A stretch of 62,869 bases of DNA from the NCBI GenBank assembly GCA_001661515.1, contig LUVW01000025.1, positions 1 through 62,869 on the forward strand, in the 5' to 3' direction. Each line of letters begins with the position of its first letter. Positions within the stretch are counted from its first letter, which is position 1. The position numbers and the translations under genes were made by a program. The notes below the pieces were generated by a model, which did not search any database, was not told the origin of the DNA, and saw nothing but the letters and a program-made list of their open reading frames with translations. Source of the DNA: Capniomyces stellatus. Lineage: Eukaryota > Kickxellomycota > Harpellomycetes > Harpellales > Legeriomycetaceae. Shown piece after piece: positions 37,108 through 49,469 of the stretch.

Positions 37108-38861
37108 ATGGAAATAGCAATTTATAAAGGGACGAGAAAAGGGGTGACGTACCCAAAGCAAAAGCATGTAGATAGTAAGTAGAATAAAAGTGAATGTGTA
37201 TAGATAGAAAAGATAATATAGAGAGGATATTAACAAAAGGACAATATTTTAGCACTAGTGAATATGAGCTGGAGTGGAATGTCGTTGAAGGGGTTTTTTT
37301 CGATATTACATGAGCGATTTGAGACACAGAATTGGGAGGTAAATAAAGAAGAGTAATAAAGAAGAGTAATGAATAACGAAGAAGAGAAAGGAAGAGTGAA
37401 GAAAGAAATAAAAAGCAAGAAATGACTTGTAGGTAGCAATGAAGGGGTTGATAATAGTGCATGCGATAATGAAGGAAGGAAATGGGGCAGAAATGTATAG
37501 TTATATAGCGGGAAATGAAAGAGCGATAGATATGAGTTTTTTCTACGACAAGACAGGATATCGAAGTAGGTTTGATTATTAAGAATGAATAAATAAATAA
37601 AAAAAGAAAAGAAAAGAAAAGAAAAGAAAAGTTAATAATGAGAATAACGATAAATGAATATATGGACTGTACAATAGGTGTGATACAGAGTAAAAACATA
37701 CACGGGTACAGCAAGTACCTGGCAGAGAAGGCGAGGGTGTACAAGAAAGTGGGGATAGACTATGTGACGGAAAAGAGACCGGCTGGGTCGCAGATATACA
37801 GTGGGGAGGTAAGCGATGTGGGGTTTTTAATTCTGGAGGTCAACACGATTGAGAGGCAGATGGAGAAGGTAGTGGAGGTAGAGTTTGAGTACGAGTCACT
37901 GGACAACGACCTGGTAATGGTGGCGTACCGGTACATGATCCGTGAGTGTCTCAAGCTGTTCCAAGCAATGAACGAGGGAGTTGTGCGGATTCTGCAAGTC
38001 TTTTTCGACATGGATTTATTCAATATGAAAAAGGCTCTAGAACTTTACACTCGCTTTGTTAAGCTGACCCCCAAAGTCTCTGGCTTTCTTGCTAATGCCT
38101 CCCGCTTTGAACCTGTTCTTGGCTTTTCTCTGCCTCCCCTCAAACACACTCCGTTCACTCTTGTTGATTCTTTGCAGGCTCACATCGACCTCACCGATGC
38201 TGAACGTCACGCTGCCAGAACTGAGATTGCCCGCTCAAAAGCCCAGTCCCACTCCCAAGTCCAGCCTGCAAACATTCCCAAATCCTCAAGTCTTTTGAAC
38301 CCCAATTCCACTTTTCAAAAAGTCCCCTTTTTAAAACTCAAACCTGAATTCTCTAATTCTAATCTCTCCAGTCCCCGCCCGAACCACCCGCAAAACCTCT
38401 CTGATTTTATCTCCCCAATGCACCAAAGTTCCCCCAATCCAAATCCCAATAATTTCAATCCAAATCCCAATAATTTCAATTCCAACTACAATCAATTCTT
38501 TTCCTCCCCAACAACCCCCAACTCTCTTATCAACAATCCTTTCACCACCACCACCACTCCTATCACCTCCTCTCTACCCAACAACCCCTTCATCACTCTT
38601 AATCCCACCCCCAACCCTACTCTTACTCCTACTCTTACTCCTACTTTTACTCCAAACCCCTCTTTAAATCACAACTATACTCTTGCCTCTACCTCCATTA
38701 CTAATCCATTTGCCCCAACTCCAACTCCAAATACAAATACAACTTTAAATCCAACTTTAATTCCTTCATCTTATCATTACCCTTATTCTAACACCAACAA
38801 CCCCAGTTTCTCCAATTCTACAAACTCTAATTTTGCTGATTTCAGCGTTTTTACTAAATAG
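37108..38861 (+). CDS. AP180/CALM-like ANTH-domain endocytic adaptor
   Basis: Clathrin-coat adaptor of the AP180/CALM (yeast Yap1801) type that binds PI(4,5)P2 through an ANTH domain at the plasma membrane. Four exons (37108-37174, 37253-37338, 37433-37565, 37678-38861) give 489 residues. The N-terminus shows the ANTH lipid site in IAIYKGTRKGVTYPKQKHVD, then NWEVAMKGLIIVHAIMKEGN, NIHGYSKYLAEKARVY and the helical end LVDSLQAHI near residue 280. The C-terminal 190 residues are Asn/Pro/Thr-rich and hold three NPF motifs (NNPFTT, NNPFIT, TNPFAP), the ligand of EH domains in Eps15/Pan1-type proteins. The tempting ATG at 37638 lies inside an intron; starting there would delete half the domain. The sense strand flips from purine- to pyrimidine-rich near 38040. 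Confidence 0.92.
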
Positions 38862-39517
38862 CCTCTTTTACCTTTTATTCCTTATATTTTGCATTTATCA
38901 TTGTATCACTAATGCTGTTCTTTATTATTCATAGCCTATTTATTTTTTTATTTTTTCTTCGTTCTTCTAATTTAATACTAAAACTTTCTATATACACCCT
39001 TATTTTAGTATGTATAAATAACCCACTATGATGAATCACTCTATATACTCTCTCTTATCCCTTTTTTATCCTTTTTTTTTTTTTTTCTGACGTTAAACCA
39101 CAACTTTTCCTGGTTTTTATTTTTAATATACCATATAATCCTACTCGCACGAGTTTCCAAATTAAAATTTAGCTATTTGGATGCCATCCAAGTCTTCAAT
39201 CCTATTAATTTATATTAAATCCAACCTCTTTTTTTATTTCGTTTTTAATATTTTTTTTTCCTTCTGTATTAATTTTATTCTCTATATTAACCTCACTATA
39301 GTCCTAACATCGCCATGTCCCTCCTCTTGTTATATATCTCTTCTAAAACTGTTTACTAAACTTTTACTACACCTTCAACTCTAGTTTACCATTACAAACG
39401 CCAATACTCCTGCTATAATCACACACAACATATATAACACTAGAAGTAAATATCCAACACACACACACAATCATATATTAGACATACACACACGTATATA
39501 TATATATATATATCAAC
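38862..39517. other. Spacer, pyrimidine-rich 3' flank
   Basis: T/C-rich sequence after the ANTH stop, then CA- and TA-rich simple sequence (around 39455-39515) directly before the next start. No gene supported. Confidence 0.5.
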
Positions 39518-42500
39518 ATGATTCAACGGTATGTATATTGATAGCATAACTCCCTTTCCCACTCACTACCTCCTTTTCCGTTTTATTATTATTTGTTTTT
39601 CACTTTTGAAAGTTCATTAAAAACACTGTACTAACTTATCTTTCAGGTTTAGGCTTCTCGTGCTGCAAGGCTCAAGCCTGTACAGATTGAAAAAGGGATA
39701 TAGGCAAAGGTCGCCGCGAACAACTATAAACAGCCGTAAAAACTTTTTCCCAATATCACCCAACAAGTCCAAAATCAAGTCCAACGTCTACTTTTCTGAC
39801 TACTTTTCCGTAAGTAACTTGTAAATTACCAAAACCATTTGTCTACATTTACCTGTTACCAATACTAACTCCACCTCTCACATATCAATGTCTATTTTTT
39901 CTTTAACTTTGGTTTTACCACACTAGCATCAGGATGAAGATAGTGTAAACAAGCTTTTTAAAAAAGTCAAAAATGGCAGGAAAACCTGCATCAAAATAAG
40001 AAACATCATTGCTGCCAGGTAAAATTAAATAATTCAGAGATAAACCATCAAGTATTGCTGCTTTATCTTGGATATAACATGTCGCATCTCTTGTAAACCA
40101 TTGCCCTTGTTGGATCCATTACACCTTGTAACCTAAACGTTGGTTATGTGTTGTAGGGCCAAGTACGAAAAGCTGTATGGGAAAATGCTAATGAATCTAT
40201 CAGACTATGATATCGGGTACAAGGAGATTGGGTAGGTTTATATTTTATTTATATACATATATATACTTACTTTTACACAATTGGAAAGCATTTATCTTTT
40301 CCACCTTGCATATACAAAACAACTAATCGTCACTGTCAGAGATGTACCAGCAATTTACCAACCGAGATCGACTAATTTTTCTTAAAAATTAATGAATATA
40401 TAACATTAGGCTGTTGAAAAGCTCATTGTCCAGCTTTGAAGCAGAGTTGGGAAAGTCTGGTCTTTTCCATCTAAACCTGTCATCAAAGATTGCATCCGAC
40501 CTGCTTGAGCCACTAGGCCAGTTTATCGCTCGCCAAAAGAATGTTTACGACATGGTAAGTCATACAGCAGTTTCAAAGTATTCGCTTCTTAAAAAAAAAC
40601 ACCACCACTTAACCCTTCTCTGATATCCCACTTGTAAACAAATAGTATTATGGCATGGCAAGAAAAAACAGAAAAGTCTTGGCAGCTCTTCAATCTCGAC
40701 TAGTAAAAGTAAGTACCGAGCGTTAATAACATTCTGGTTTATCCCACATGTTTGTGGAATACAGATAAGTGTCTGAATTGTCGAGTTTAAGCATTAACAT
40801 CGTAATTGTGCATTGTTGTGGTGATGATGTGGGGTGGTGGGGTATAGGCTACAAGCAAAAGGAAAAGCGACATAAAAAAACTGCTAGTGTACGAAGAGAT
40901 CGCCAACGATTCACATGGGTTTCCAGGGGATAGAGTAAGTCTGCATAGCTGATATCATTACCGATATTTTATCTTTTACAAATTGGTGCTTTGCAGTCTT
41001 ATCCCAGCTGTTTATTTATTTGTTGGAGTGTTTTTTTTTATAAAAATAAAGATGACACTAACAGTGTGTAATTGAATATTCATAGAACGTGACAAGGCTG
41101 GAAAGGACAGCAGAGGAAATCAAGATGGATGGTAATGTGACAGTCTAGTTTTGCGCTACACACTCTTTTTTACTATTATAAATGATACATGCTAACAGTT
41201 AGATTTTAATGAAATAAAACTCATAGAGGACAACATTGTTGAAATACAGCGGCTCGTCAACGACGCGCATCAAAACTGGTGTGGCAGTTGGATAATGACA
41301 TGCGATGTAAGAGTGTTAACTAGGCTATTATGTTATTCTGTAGAAAAGCAAATAACAGTGTAAACATAATTCTGTGCTGATTTTACAAAGGCGTTCCAAA
41401 TACTAGAGGAGCAGAGAATAGAACTGCTAAAAGTAACCGTTGTGGCATACACAGAAATGATATCGAGCGTGTGTCTAAATGAGGACAGAGTAAGTAGCGC
41501 CGCAATATCTGCTTTATGAATGGATGTTAATTGTGAGTAAATGATTAACAATTAGCGGTAAATGTTGTTTAGTCCATGGAGCAAAGCAGAGCTGAACTGG
41601 AAAAGCACAGCGTTCAAAACGACATTTTGGAATTCTTAAATTACGATGTCGTAGCACCCGACCAGTTAGGTAACTGTTGCTCATAATTTATACATTAATA
41701 AACACAGTGATTGTGCATATCGTGGGGACGCTATTATTTTATTTCTATTTTTTGTAAACAAGTCCATTCAAAACCGATGATATAATAACGTTAATAGATG
41801 AGACTATTTTGAAAATCAAAAACACAAACAAAAGACTGCAGAATATCCACAACGGGTTCAAAACAAGAAGAGGTGCAGCTGAAAACAATGGACAGACAGC
41901 AGAAAATGGCTACAACCAGAACGAACCCAAAGCACCAGAGATCCAGGATGCGAACCCAAAAGCAAATAGCGCATTTGATATTTTTGGAAAGTACAAGGAC
42001 GAGCCGCTAAACGCAAAACCAGCGTTGGAAATTGGTGAACTAGACACATTCCAAAACAGCGAGTATAGCTTCAAAAGTCTAAAGAAGAACCTAAACTCGA
42101 TAGTCGGCATGGACACTAGGAGCAAAAGCAAAACACATCAGGATCCTGCCATAATACAGCAAGGGAACATCGCTGTCAGCAGAAACGTGGAAATAGGAGG
42201 CAAACACAGAAACACAAAAGTGGAAGTCGGTAATCTGAATGGGATGGGGATGCCGGTAGACGGATCAAGACCAACACTCGAGTTAAGATCCAATGGCATG
42301 TCACCGGATTTTAAAAATGACAATATAAAAAGCGACAAACTGGCAAGGGGTAGTAAGAGCCCAATAACAAGCGGTGGACTAGACAAAGAGGCACAAACAG
42401 ACAATATAGCCATCAACTCTAATTTTGTTGACGTTGAGAAGAAGTCACAAATAGTGAATAACAGTCCAGACGATGGTATCAGAGGCGGTGGTGGTAACGT

Positions 42501-43515
42501 AGGTGGGGGCTTAGTAAATGGCAACACCAAGCTGTGTAAGATATATAAGCCAAAAGCCGAATGTGCAAAAAGGACTAGAGATGTAATGACGGTAGACTTT
42601 TTCAAAGATTTTGGCAAAAAGATTACTGGTTCTAAGCCAGATGAGAGCACGCTAGCCAAAACAGATCGTGAGAACAGCAAAGTGTTTGTTCCAATGAGCG
42701 CTGAGGGTGCAGAAATGGCAAAGGGGACAAATGAAGGGAGTGGATTTAGGATTACAGGGGTTCTAGAGGAAGTTGAGTATCCAAAGAAAACAAAGAACAA
42801 TGATAAAAACCAAATACTCACGCCTTCGCCATCTGAATCGCCAAAGCCATTCGCAAGCATGGTTAAAAAGGCGGTATTTAGGACAAAACCAGTAAGCAGC
42901 AGCCCAAGACCCAAGCCACAGGCGGAAAGAACGGGGGAAATCAAAAGCAACGCGCCAGTATTGCAACTAATATTTATAGAGGCCGCAGAAAATAAAAGCA
43001 CTATTCACAACACAAAGGCCAACACTAGCTCAACTAGACAAAGAGCCAACAGCGTGTATGTCAAGCCGTATGAGCCGGATTTGCTGAGCGAGAGCAATGG
43101 GAAACACAGGCTAAAACTGCGGTATAAAAATTCGGGAGGAGCAAAGAGAGCGGGTTTTAAAGGTGATAAAGTTGAAGATGAGAGTACAAGAGTCGAGAAA
43201 ACAGGGGTAGAAAGTGGAACGCTGGTGGAAAAGGCACAAGATAACGAACCAAATGACAAAACAAAGAGTACAAATAATACTGATGCGCAAGGAAGCAGAG
43301 TTGATGATGGAAATGAGGTGCTATGCTATGTGCAATGTATGTTTGACTACGAGGCGGAGGAAGAGTACGAAATAAGCTTGACTGAAGGGAGTATAGTATC
43401 GGTGTTTAAAAAAAACAGCGATGGTTGGTGGGAAGGATCTGTGACAGAAAAGGGTGCAGATGTGGATAGACGTGGGCTGTTTCCATCGAATTTCACCATA
43501 CCACTGGGCCAATAA
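39518..43515 (+). CDS. F-BAR/SH3 (PCH family, Cdc15/Hof1/Imp2-like) protein
   Basis: Predicted membrane-bending scaffold for the cytokinetic ring or endocytosis. It is built from about eleven small exons (39518-39528, 39647-39809, 39927-40018, then pieces near 40156, 40410, 40646, 40858, 41097, 41202, 41395 and 41574) and one large last exon from about 41800. The F-BAR domain starts after an unusual basic N-terminal extension of about 58 residues: DYFSHQDEDSVNKLFKKVKN, GRKTCIKIRNIIAARAKYEK, LLKSSLSSFEAELGKSG, and LEPLGQFIARQKNVYDM follow the FCH pattern. The last exon codes about 500 disordered, Lys/Ser/Asn-rich residues and ends with an SH3 domain: CMFDYEAEEEYEISLTEGS, DGWWEGS and GLFPSNF. 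N-terminal F-BAR plus C-terminal SH3 defines the Cdc15/Hof1/PSTPIP group. A one-base doubt remains in exon 4. The sense strand stays purine-rich to the stop. Confidence 0.87.
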
Positions 43516-43760
43516 GAGGAGAAGAGGGAGGGGGAAGGGATAGAGACCCAGCTGATAAATGATATTTGGGTTAGGCATTAATTGATGTCAAGTATTTGAA
43601 TATTTAGAAATCTTTTTAAGATTAGTTCCTGATTTACGATTATAGTTTAATTGTTTAATTGATGTAAGATTTATAATAAAACAAAGATAATAAAACAAAG
43701 GAAAAAAAAAGACAATAAGACAAAGAGAAAAAAAAAAGAAAGGAAAAGAAAAAGTTGGAG

Positions 43761-45728
43761 TTAATTTTTAGATGATAAAGTTTCAATGTTGATGATGGAG
43801 ATTTCGTCGAAGGGTTTGTCGTGTTTGTCGACTCTGGCGCGTTCAATGGAGGTAACAACATCGATTCCGGCAGTAACGCGGCCAAAAATGGAGTGTTTGT
43901 TATCGAGCCAGGGGGTGGGAACGGTGGTGATGAAAAACTGGGAGCCGTTGGTGTTGGGGCCGGCGTTTGCCATGCTTAGAGTAAAGGGTTTGTCGTGTTT
44001 GAGGTCAGGAGAGAACTCGTCGGCAAAGGAGTTGCCCCACAAGGACTCGCCGCCAGTTCCGTCGCCCAAAGGATCGCCAGTTTGGACCATAAAGTCCTTG
44101 ATTATTCTGTGGAAAATAACGCCGTCATAGTAGCCCTTGTTGGAGAGGCCGCAAAAGTTCTCGACGGTTTTGGGGGCGAGTCTGGGGAAAAGTTCCAAGT
44201 GGATATCGCCTTTGGTGGTTCTGATGATGGCGCGGTCAGAAAGATCGGCTTCATTGGTGGAAACAGCAAGTTTTCTTTGTTCCAAAGTGGGTTTTTCGTT
44301 GAAAACATCGCGGTCGGCGTCTGCAGAAAGCGACAGGTCGGTGGTGGTGAACATAAAGAAGCGGTCCTGCTTGAACGCGGTGCAGAACAGGGTAGGGTCA
44401 ATGGTATTGGCTTTGATGAGCGGGTTTTCGGACGCGGCGGTGTCGACGGTTTTGGCGAGATCTTTGGTCTTCTTTTGCCACAGCGCAATGTTGAGGAATC
44501 TGTGGCGCTCGGTTAGACCTAGTAGGCGGGGAACCTTGTTAGTTTCCAGATTGACCAATTTGATTCCAAACACTGTTGGGTAGATCAGAAACGTTCCGCT
44601 TTCGTCAAACAGCGCTTTTGAGTGCTTCACGGCTTCAGATTTGTAAAGCTCTCTTTCAGCTGCCAATCTTCGCCCAAACTCCATCTCGTCAAGCCCACCA
44701 ATCATCTTTATCGCCGCCACCGACTCGTCGTACTTTCTGAACAGCTTACCCGTGCTAAAGTGGAAAACTCGCACCTGTCCGTCCGATCCCATACACGAGA
44801 ACTTGGTCCCGTCTGCCGAAAACTCAATTCCAAACGGTTCCGCTTTGCTCTTTTGGAACTCGTACAGATCCGTTTCCGATTTGTAGCTCCATTTCAGCCC
44901 CTCCATCTTTGCGTTGTCGGTCCCACTCTCCACTGTCCAGTACTCAACCACGCCCTTCTCGTCTGCCGACACTACAACGTCAAACACGCTGTTGTACGCT
45001 ATCGACACTACCGATGCCTTGTGGTACTTATCCAACACCCCAACCGACTTTCCCTCCGTGCTGTACTCGTGTATCTTGCCGCTCCCCTTCTCTCCAACCG
45101 CAACTATCCAACTCCCCGAGTTTTTTGCCTGTATCCACCCAACACTGCTCATCTCAAACCCCACCTTAATTATATTAATCATATCGAAATTCTCCACATC
45201 AAACACCTTTATTGTCAAATCACTTGATATCGACGCCAAGTACTGCCCATCCCCACTCACCGCCATACTATACACCTCTTTCAGGTGCGCTCGGTAGTTC
45301 TTTACAAACTCTATCCCCTTGTCTCTCTTTTTCCAAAACTTAATGTGCCCATCAACCGAACTGGTAATCACAAACCCCGTCTTTGTCACCAACACCTGCG
45401 TCAAAGTATCTCGATGCATGTAGCTCCTTTCGTACGTCTCTGCGCTTGGCAGTCTTTCCAAATGCCCCTTTTCAAACTTGCTGACTATTAATACCACATT
45501 ATTTTCATACCTCAACCATTTTAGCCCCTCACTTTCTTTTCCTCTTTTATTCCTTTTTCTTTTTGTAAATTTATTCCTCTGACTATTTGTTTTCAATCTA
45601 TTTCAACTTGAATATAACCTACCTTTGTGCTTTTTGCTGTGTTCTGCATTGCCACTGCCATTCGTGTTGCCGCTCTCATTTTCTCTGTTGCTTTCAACCA
45701 CCAGCTCTATTTCTCGTTTCTCGCCCAT
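43761..45728 (-). CDS. PPWD1: PPWD1-type WD40-cyclophilin peptidyl-prolyl isomerase
   Basis: Nuclear cyclophilin associated with spliceosomes. Two exons, 45728-45623 and 45484-43761, encode 609 residues. The N-terminal half is a WD40 propeller that opens with the PPWD1 hallmark [11 protein letters not shown], then [53 protein letters not shown] and [18 protein letters not shown]. The C-terminal cyclophilin domain runs from [12 protein letters not shown] and carries the active-site blocks [37 protein letters not shown] and [10 protein letters not shown], with catalytic Arg in FHRI. The intron donor is in phase with a TAG acceptor at 45485; using the whole open frame back to 45596 would add an unrelated Lys/Arg stretch. 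It is divergent from TRM1 and convergent with the F-BAR gene. Purine to pyrimidine switch near 44560. Confidence 0.96.
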
Positions 45729-46427
45729 ACTTGCTTAGCCTTATAAAGTACTTTTGTCAATCAACTAGATCAATTCAATCTGTTCAGTTTGAATGGCTCT
45801 CAATTACCCACTGTTGGTAAATGATTGTCAGTTATGTTTCTAACAAATATATATGTATCTGATACAGCAATTCGCAATTCGAGTTGGAATTAAAACTGAA
45901 CTTGGTATTGGAATGTAAAGTTGAAAATCTATAATTGAAAATCTAGAATATTGAATCTAAAATGTTGAACTGTGAATTTAAATCTGCTTTGTGCAAGTGA
46001 TTTCGTGTTTTGTTTTATTTTATTTAAATTAGCTTGATTTTGTTTCGAATGTTGAATAACGGATCAAAAGCCAATACTATTTCCACATTTTGATTTTGCC
46101 GGTATTCCGCTGAAATTGTTTGGGCTATTTTCTGCCTGTTTGTCGATAACCCAATTGGTCCAATCCAACCAAACATTTCTTTCCATTTTGTCGTGATTTT
46201 AATTTTAATTTTAATTTTTTCCTTTACTAGTAAATTGCCACAAATTAACGTTGAAAACTTGACTATTGAATCAAGGGAAAAGTTTTTTTTTTTTTTCATT
46301 ATATTTTAAGATTTCAAATTATCATTTCAATAAATAAAAAAAAGTGAAATTCAGCTGAATTGGACTTTGATTTATACAATTACGTGAATATTTATATAGA
46401 GAAAACAAAAACAAAAAAGAGTACAAA
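45729..46427. other. Divergent spacer PPWD1/TRM1
   Basis: About 700 bases holding both promoters. A TATAAGG-like element lies directly upstream of the PPWD1 ATG on its strand. A minus-strand frame at 46024-46299 is low-complexity and not supported. Confidence 0.5.
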
Positions 46428-48572
46428 ATGGAGGAGCAACTCGTTCAAGCAAAAGAGACCAACGGCAAGTTATCGTACAATCACGAGGATTACGACAAGG
46501 TTACAGAGGGCAAAGCGACGATTCTTTTCCCTAAAGAAAATGAGGTATTTTACAACCCAGTGCAGCAATTCAATCGAGACATGTCGATAGCAGCGATAAA
46601 CACGTGGAGGGATATAGTAGAGGAGGAGAAGGCTTTAAAAAACAAGAACAAAAACAAAAACAAAAACAAAAACAAAGCGGATACGGCCGAGAAAGTAGAG
46701 GGTGGCGCGGAAGCAGAGGCGGAGAGCGTGGAAAAGAGGAAAGGATTCAGAGTTCTTGAGGCGTTAGCAGCGTCGGGATTGCGATCGATGAGGTATGCAA
46801 AGGAAATCAAGGGAATTGAATACATTGTTTCCAATGACTTGTCGGAAGAGGCGGTTGAGTCGATAAAGAGAAATGCGGATTACAACCAGCTAGAGGAGGG
46901 ACTTGTTCGAGCCAACAAGGGCGATGCAGTGTAAGTGTATCAGTGTTGAGAGAGTGTGATTGATAATGGCAGCATTATAAATGTATATATATAATTATGA
47001 AAGAATGTTAATTTGTGAACTGTGGACTGTGAGTAGAGATGTGCTGTATTCGCACCGTAATCCACTGAAGCAGTTTGATGTGGTTGACTTGGATCCATAT
47101 GGCAGTGCAGCACCTTTTATTGATGGAGCAATCCAGTGTGTAAAGAATGGGGGGTTGATAGCAGTCACGTGCACAGATATGGCGGTGTTGGCAAGCAACA
47201 ACCATCCAGAAACGTGTTTTGCAAAGTATGGAGGCACGCCAATCAGAGCCGAGTTCAACCACGAGTTGGCGCTTCGGCTGTTGATCAACTCACTGCAAGC
47301 ATCTGCAACCAGGTACCGAAGATACGTGAAGCCGGTTTTGAGTTGCAGCATAGACTTCTACATCAGAGTGTTTGTTCGAGTGTATGACTCACCAGCTCTG
47401 GCTAAAAACTCGATTGTCGAGTCTGGACTGGTGTACAACTGCAACACTTGCACCTCGTTTGTGGTTCAGAGTTTTGGCAAGAAAATAGAAAACGGGAAAG
47501 GAAACGTCAAGTACAACGCTAACACAGGCCCAAGCGCAAAGCCAAACTGTGAACATTGCGGATCTGTACAGCATGTAAATACCAAATATATCTAGTCACG
47601 TGATTGCGTGTACACGTCTACATGGTCTCAAGTATAAATTCATTGGTCAATAACAGATTTCGTGTTTTTGTTGATTTATTGATTTATTGATTTATTGATT
47701 TATTGATTTATTGATTTATTGATTTGTTTTCCCTTGTAGATTGGCGGCCCTTGTTACATTGGAAGCATCCAAAGCAAAGATTTTGCCCAAAGAATGTTTG
47801 ATTACGTCAAGTCCAACCCTGGGCTGTTTGGAACCGAAAAGCGAATGATGGGCATGCTTAAAGTCATTACCGAAGAGCTTGAGGTCCCGTTTCATTACAC
47901 GCTAACAGCTCTGTCCTCTGCTGTAAAAACAATCTGCCCTCCAATAGTCAAGTTCTGGTAAACACCAACAGCTTTTTACGCCATCTTTTACTCTTTTATC
48001 TGCCAAATTGGCCTGTAATTTCACTATTCCATTTTCTTTTTATTTACTTTGTATTCACTGTTTTATTTTCTTTTTATTTACACTTTACTTTTCTGACTGT
48101 TCTAGTTCGGCTATCTGCAATGCTGGGTACAAAGTCTCTACTGCACACTCGTGTTCCTGCTCAATCAAAACTGACGCTCCTGCATCTGTCGTTTGGGACA
48201 TTGTGAGGGCTGGTGCTAACGAAGTCGGCAGATCAAAGAATGTTGAGTCCGGTTCTCCTGCTGATAAAATTCTTTCCGCAGAATCAAGGTAAGTCTACCT
48301 ATTGGCTCGTTTTCTCTGCTTTTACTTGTTTGTTTTCTTCTATTGCCTTCACTATTTATTTCTTTTCCGTGTTCAACCAATCCGCTGCTTCGGGTTTGTT
48401 TGCTAATACCCGAAACTCCCAATTAAACGTAAATAGCACAAAAGTCGACTTTACAACCCACCCTGACGCCAACCCTGAATCCCGCAAGATCAAATTGGTT
48501 CGATACCAAATCAACCCCACTAAGAACTGGGGTCCTAAATCTCGCCACCAAGCCCCAAAGCGCAAAATGTAA
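46428..48572 (+). CDS. TRM1: tRNA (guanine26-N2)-dimethyltransferase Trm1
   Basis: Dimethylates G26 of cytosolic and mitochondrial tRNAs with S-adenosylmethionine. Five exons (46428-46930, 47037-47574, 47740-47957, 48106-48288, 48437-48572) give 525 residues. Motifs in order: VFYNPVQQFNRDMS, VLEALAASGLRSMRYAKE (SAM site), YIVSNDLS, FDVVDLDPYGSAAPFID (catalytic), LIAVTCTDMAVLA, FAKYGGTPIRAEFNHELALR, SIDFYIRVFVRVY, a Cys pair CEHCG, and near the end INPTKNWGPKSRHQAPKRKM. An Asn-Lys repeat near residue 66 is an insertion. The final ATGTAA overlaps a possible GTAACT donor; splicing to a CTAG acceptor at 48688 would replace the last residue and add DQVAESTPANE, ending at 48725. Intron 2 carries an 8-bp repeat. 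Confidence 0.96.
47671..47725 (+). repeat. TTGATTTA tandem repeat inside TRM1 intron 2
   Basis: Seven near-perfect copies of an 8-bp unit, ending 14 bases before the TAG acceptor of the intron. Confidence 0.9.
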
Positions 48573-49283
48573 CTTTTTTTCAACTCCTCATAATTTATCT
48601 TTACTGCCAACTATTTCCATAATATATTTTATTACCCTCTTTTTGTTGCTGTTGTTATTTAACTTTTATCTCTCTTACACGTTTCTAGTGACCAAGTAGC
48701 TGAATCTACTCCAGCTAACGAATAAACTGCCGCTTTCCACCCAATATTATCTCTATTGTTTTTTTTTTCCCCCTCACTATTATATCTGTTGTTTCTTACT
48801 CGTAGTTTACAGATTCTTTGCGGAAATAAATGCTCCCGTCTACACCATATTTGATCTGTCATATCCCAGTTATCTTCATTAATCACTCTTTGTCTTGGTC
48901 GTTTTTGCCTTTGTTGCTCCTTTTACCCTTGGGTTTTTTTTCCCTTAAATATATCGGTTCATTCGGTTTTGGCCATTTTTAACCAACCATTTCGTCTCTT
49001 TGCTTTATACTATTTCATCGAATTACCTTTCTATATTTATTTTTGAAATTTTTTCTACTTGGTGATCGAAAAAAAAAAATTCAGTTGAAAAAAAAAAAAA
49101 GTTTCAAAAGAAATTGTTTCTTTTGACCTTGATAATTCTTTTTTTTTACACTGATCATTTATCTACGTTTAAAGCTCAAACTGCAATTCAAAAACAAACG
49201 ATCTGTTTAAATCTCGACTTTTTACAGCCACCAATACCACATCTATTTCTATTAAATAGCCTTCAAAGCCCAGCTACATCACA
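48573..49283. other. Pyrimidine-rich 3' flank of TRM1 and next promoter
   Basis: Strongly T/C-rich. It may contain the alternative last exon of TRM1 (48689-48725). No other gene seen. Confidence 0.5.
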
Positions 49284-49469
49284 ATGGTTAACATTGAAAG
49301 ACCTCAGCTTTTTGAAAACACAACTTCAGTTGACATTACATCTCAGGAGGCCGCGAAAAGACTGGATAAGTTCCTTTCATTGCAAGCATCAGCTCAATCA
49401 GCCTCTAGCGGCGTTCGATCACAGCTTATCAAGATTAAAGAAAGCCTTGACGAAATGAGAAATCGCTAA
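49284..49469 (+). CDS. Small helical protein, 61 residues
   Basis: ATG-initiated single exon. The protein is polar and helical: VDITSQEAAKRLDKFLSLQ followed by a Ser/Ala linker and SQLIKIKESLDEMRNR. The regular hydrophobic spacing suggests a short coiled coil, as in small subunits of larger complexes (for example kinetochore or vesicle-tethering subunits), but I recognise no family. It sits in an otherwise pyrimidine-rich tract, where a long charged frame is unlikely by chance, and its codons look coding. An upstream exon cannot be excluded. Confidence 0.5.
   Translation: MVNIERPQLFENTTSVDITSQEAAKRLDKFLSLQASAQSASSGVRSQLIKIKESLDEMRNR

Noticed and set aside
37638..37677. ATG at 37638 as start of the ANTH gene
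   Set aside because: It lies before a TAG acceptor at 37677; upstream exons supply the conserved first half of the ANTH domain in perfect frame.
37052..37744. 230-codon minus-strand hydrophobic frame
   Set aside because: Antisense to the ANTH exons and the A/G-rich upstream region; composition alone explains it.
42138..43001. 287-codon minus-strand frame
   Set aside because: Antisense to the long F-BAR/SH3 exon; Ser/Leu-rich shadow with no domain.
45485..45596. N-terminal Lys/Arg extension of PPWD1 from the open frame
   Set aside because: A GTAGGT donor at 45622 and TAG acceptor at 45485 join the real first exon in phase; the extension has no family match.
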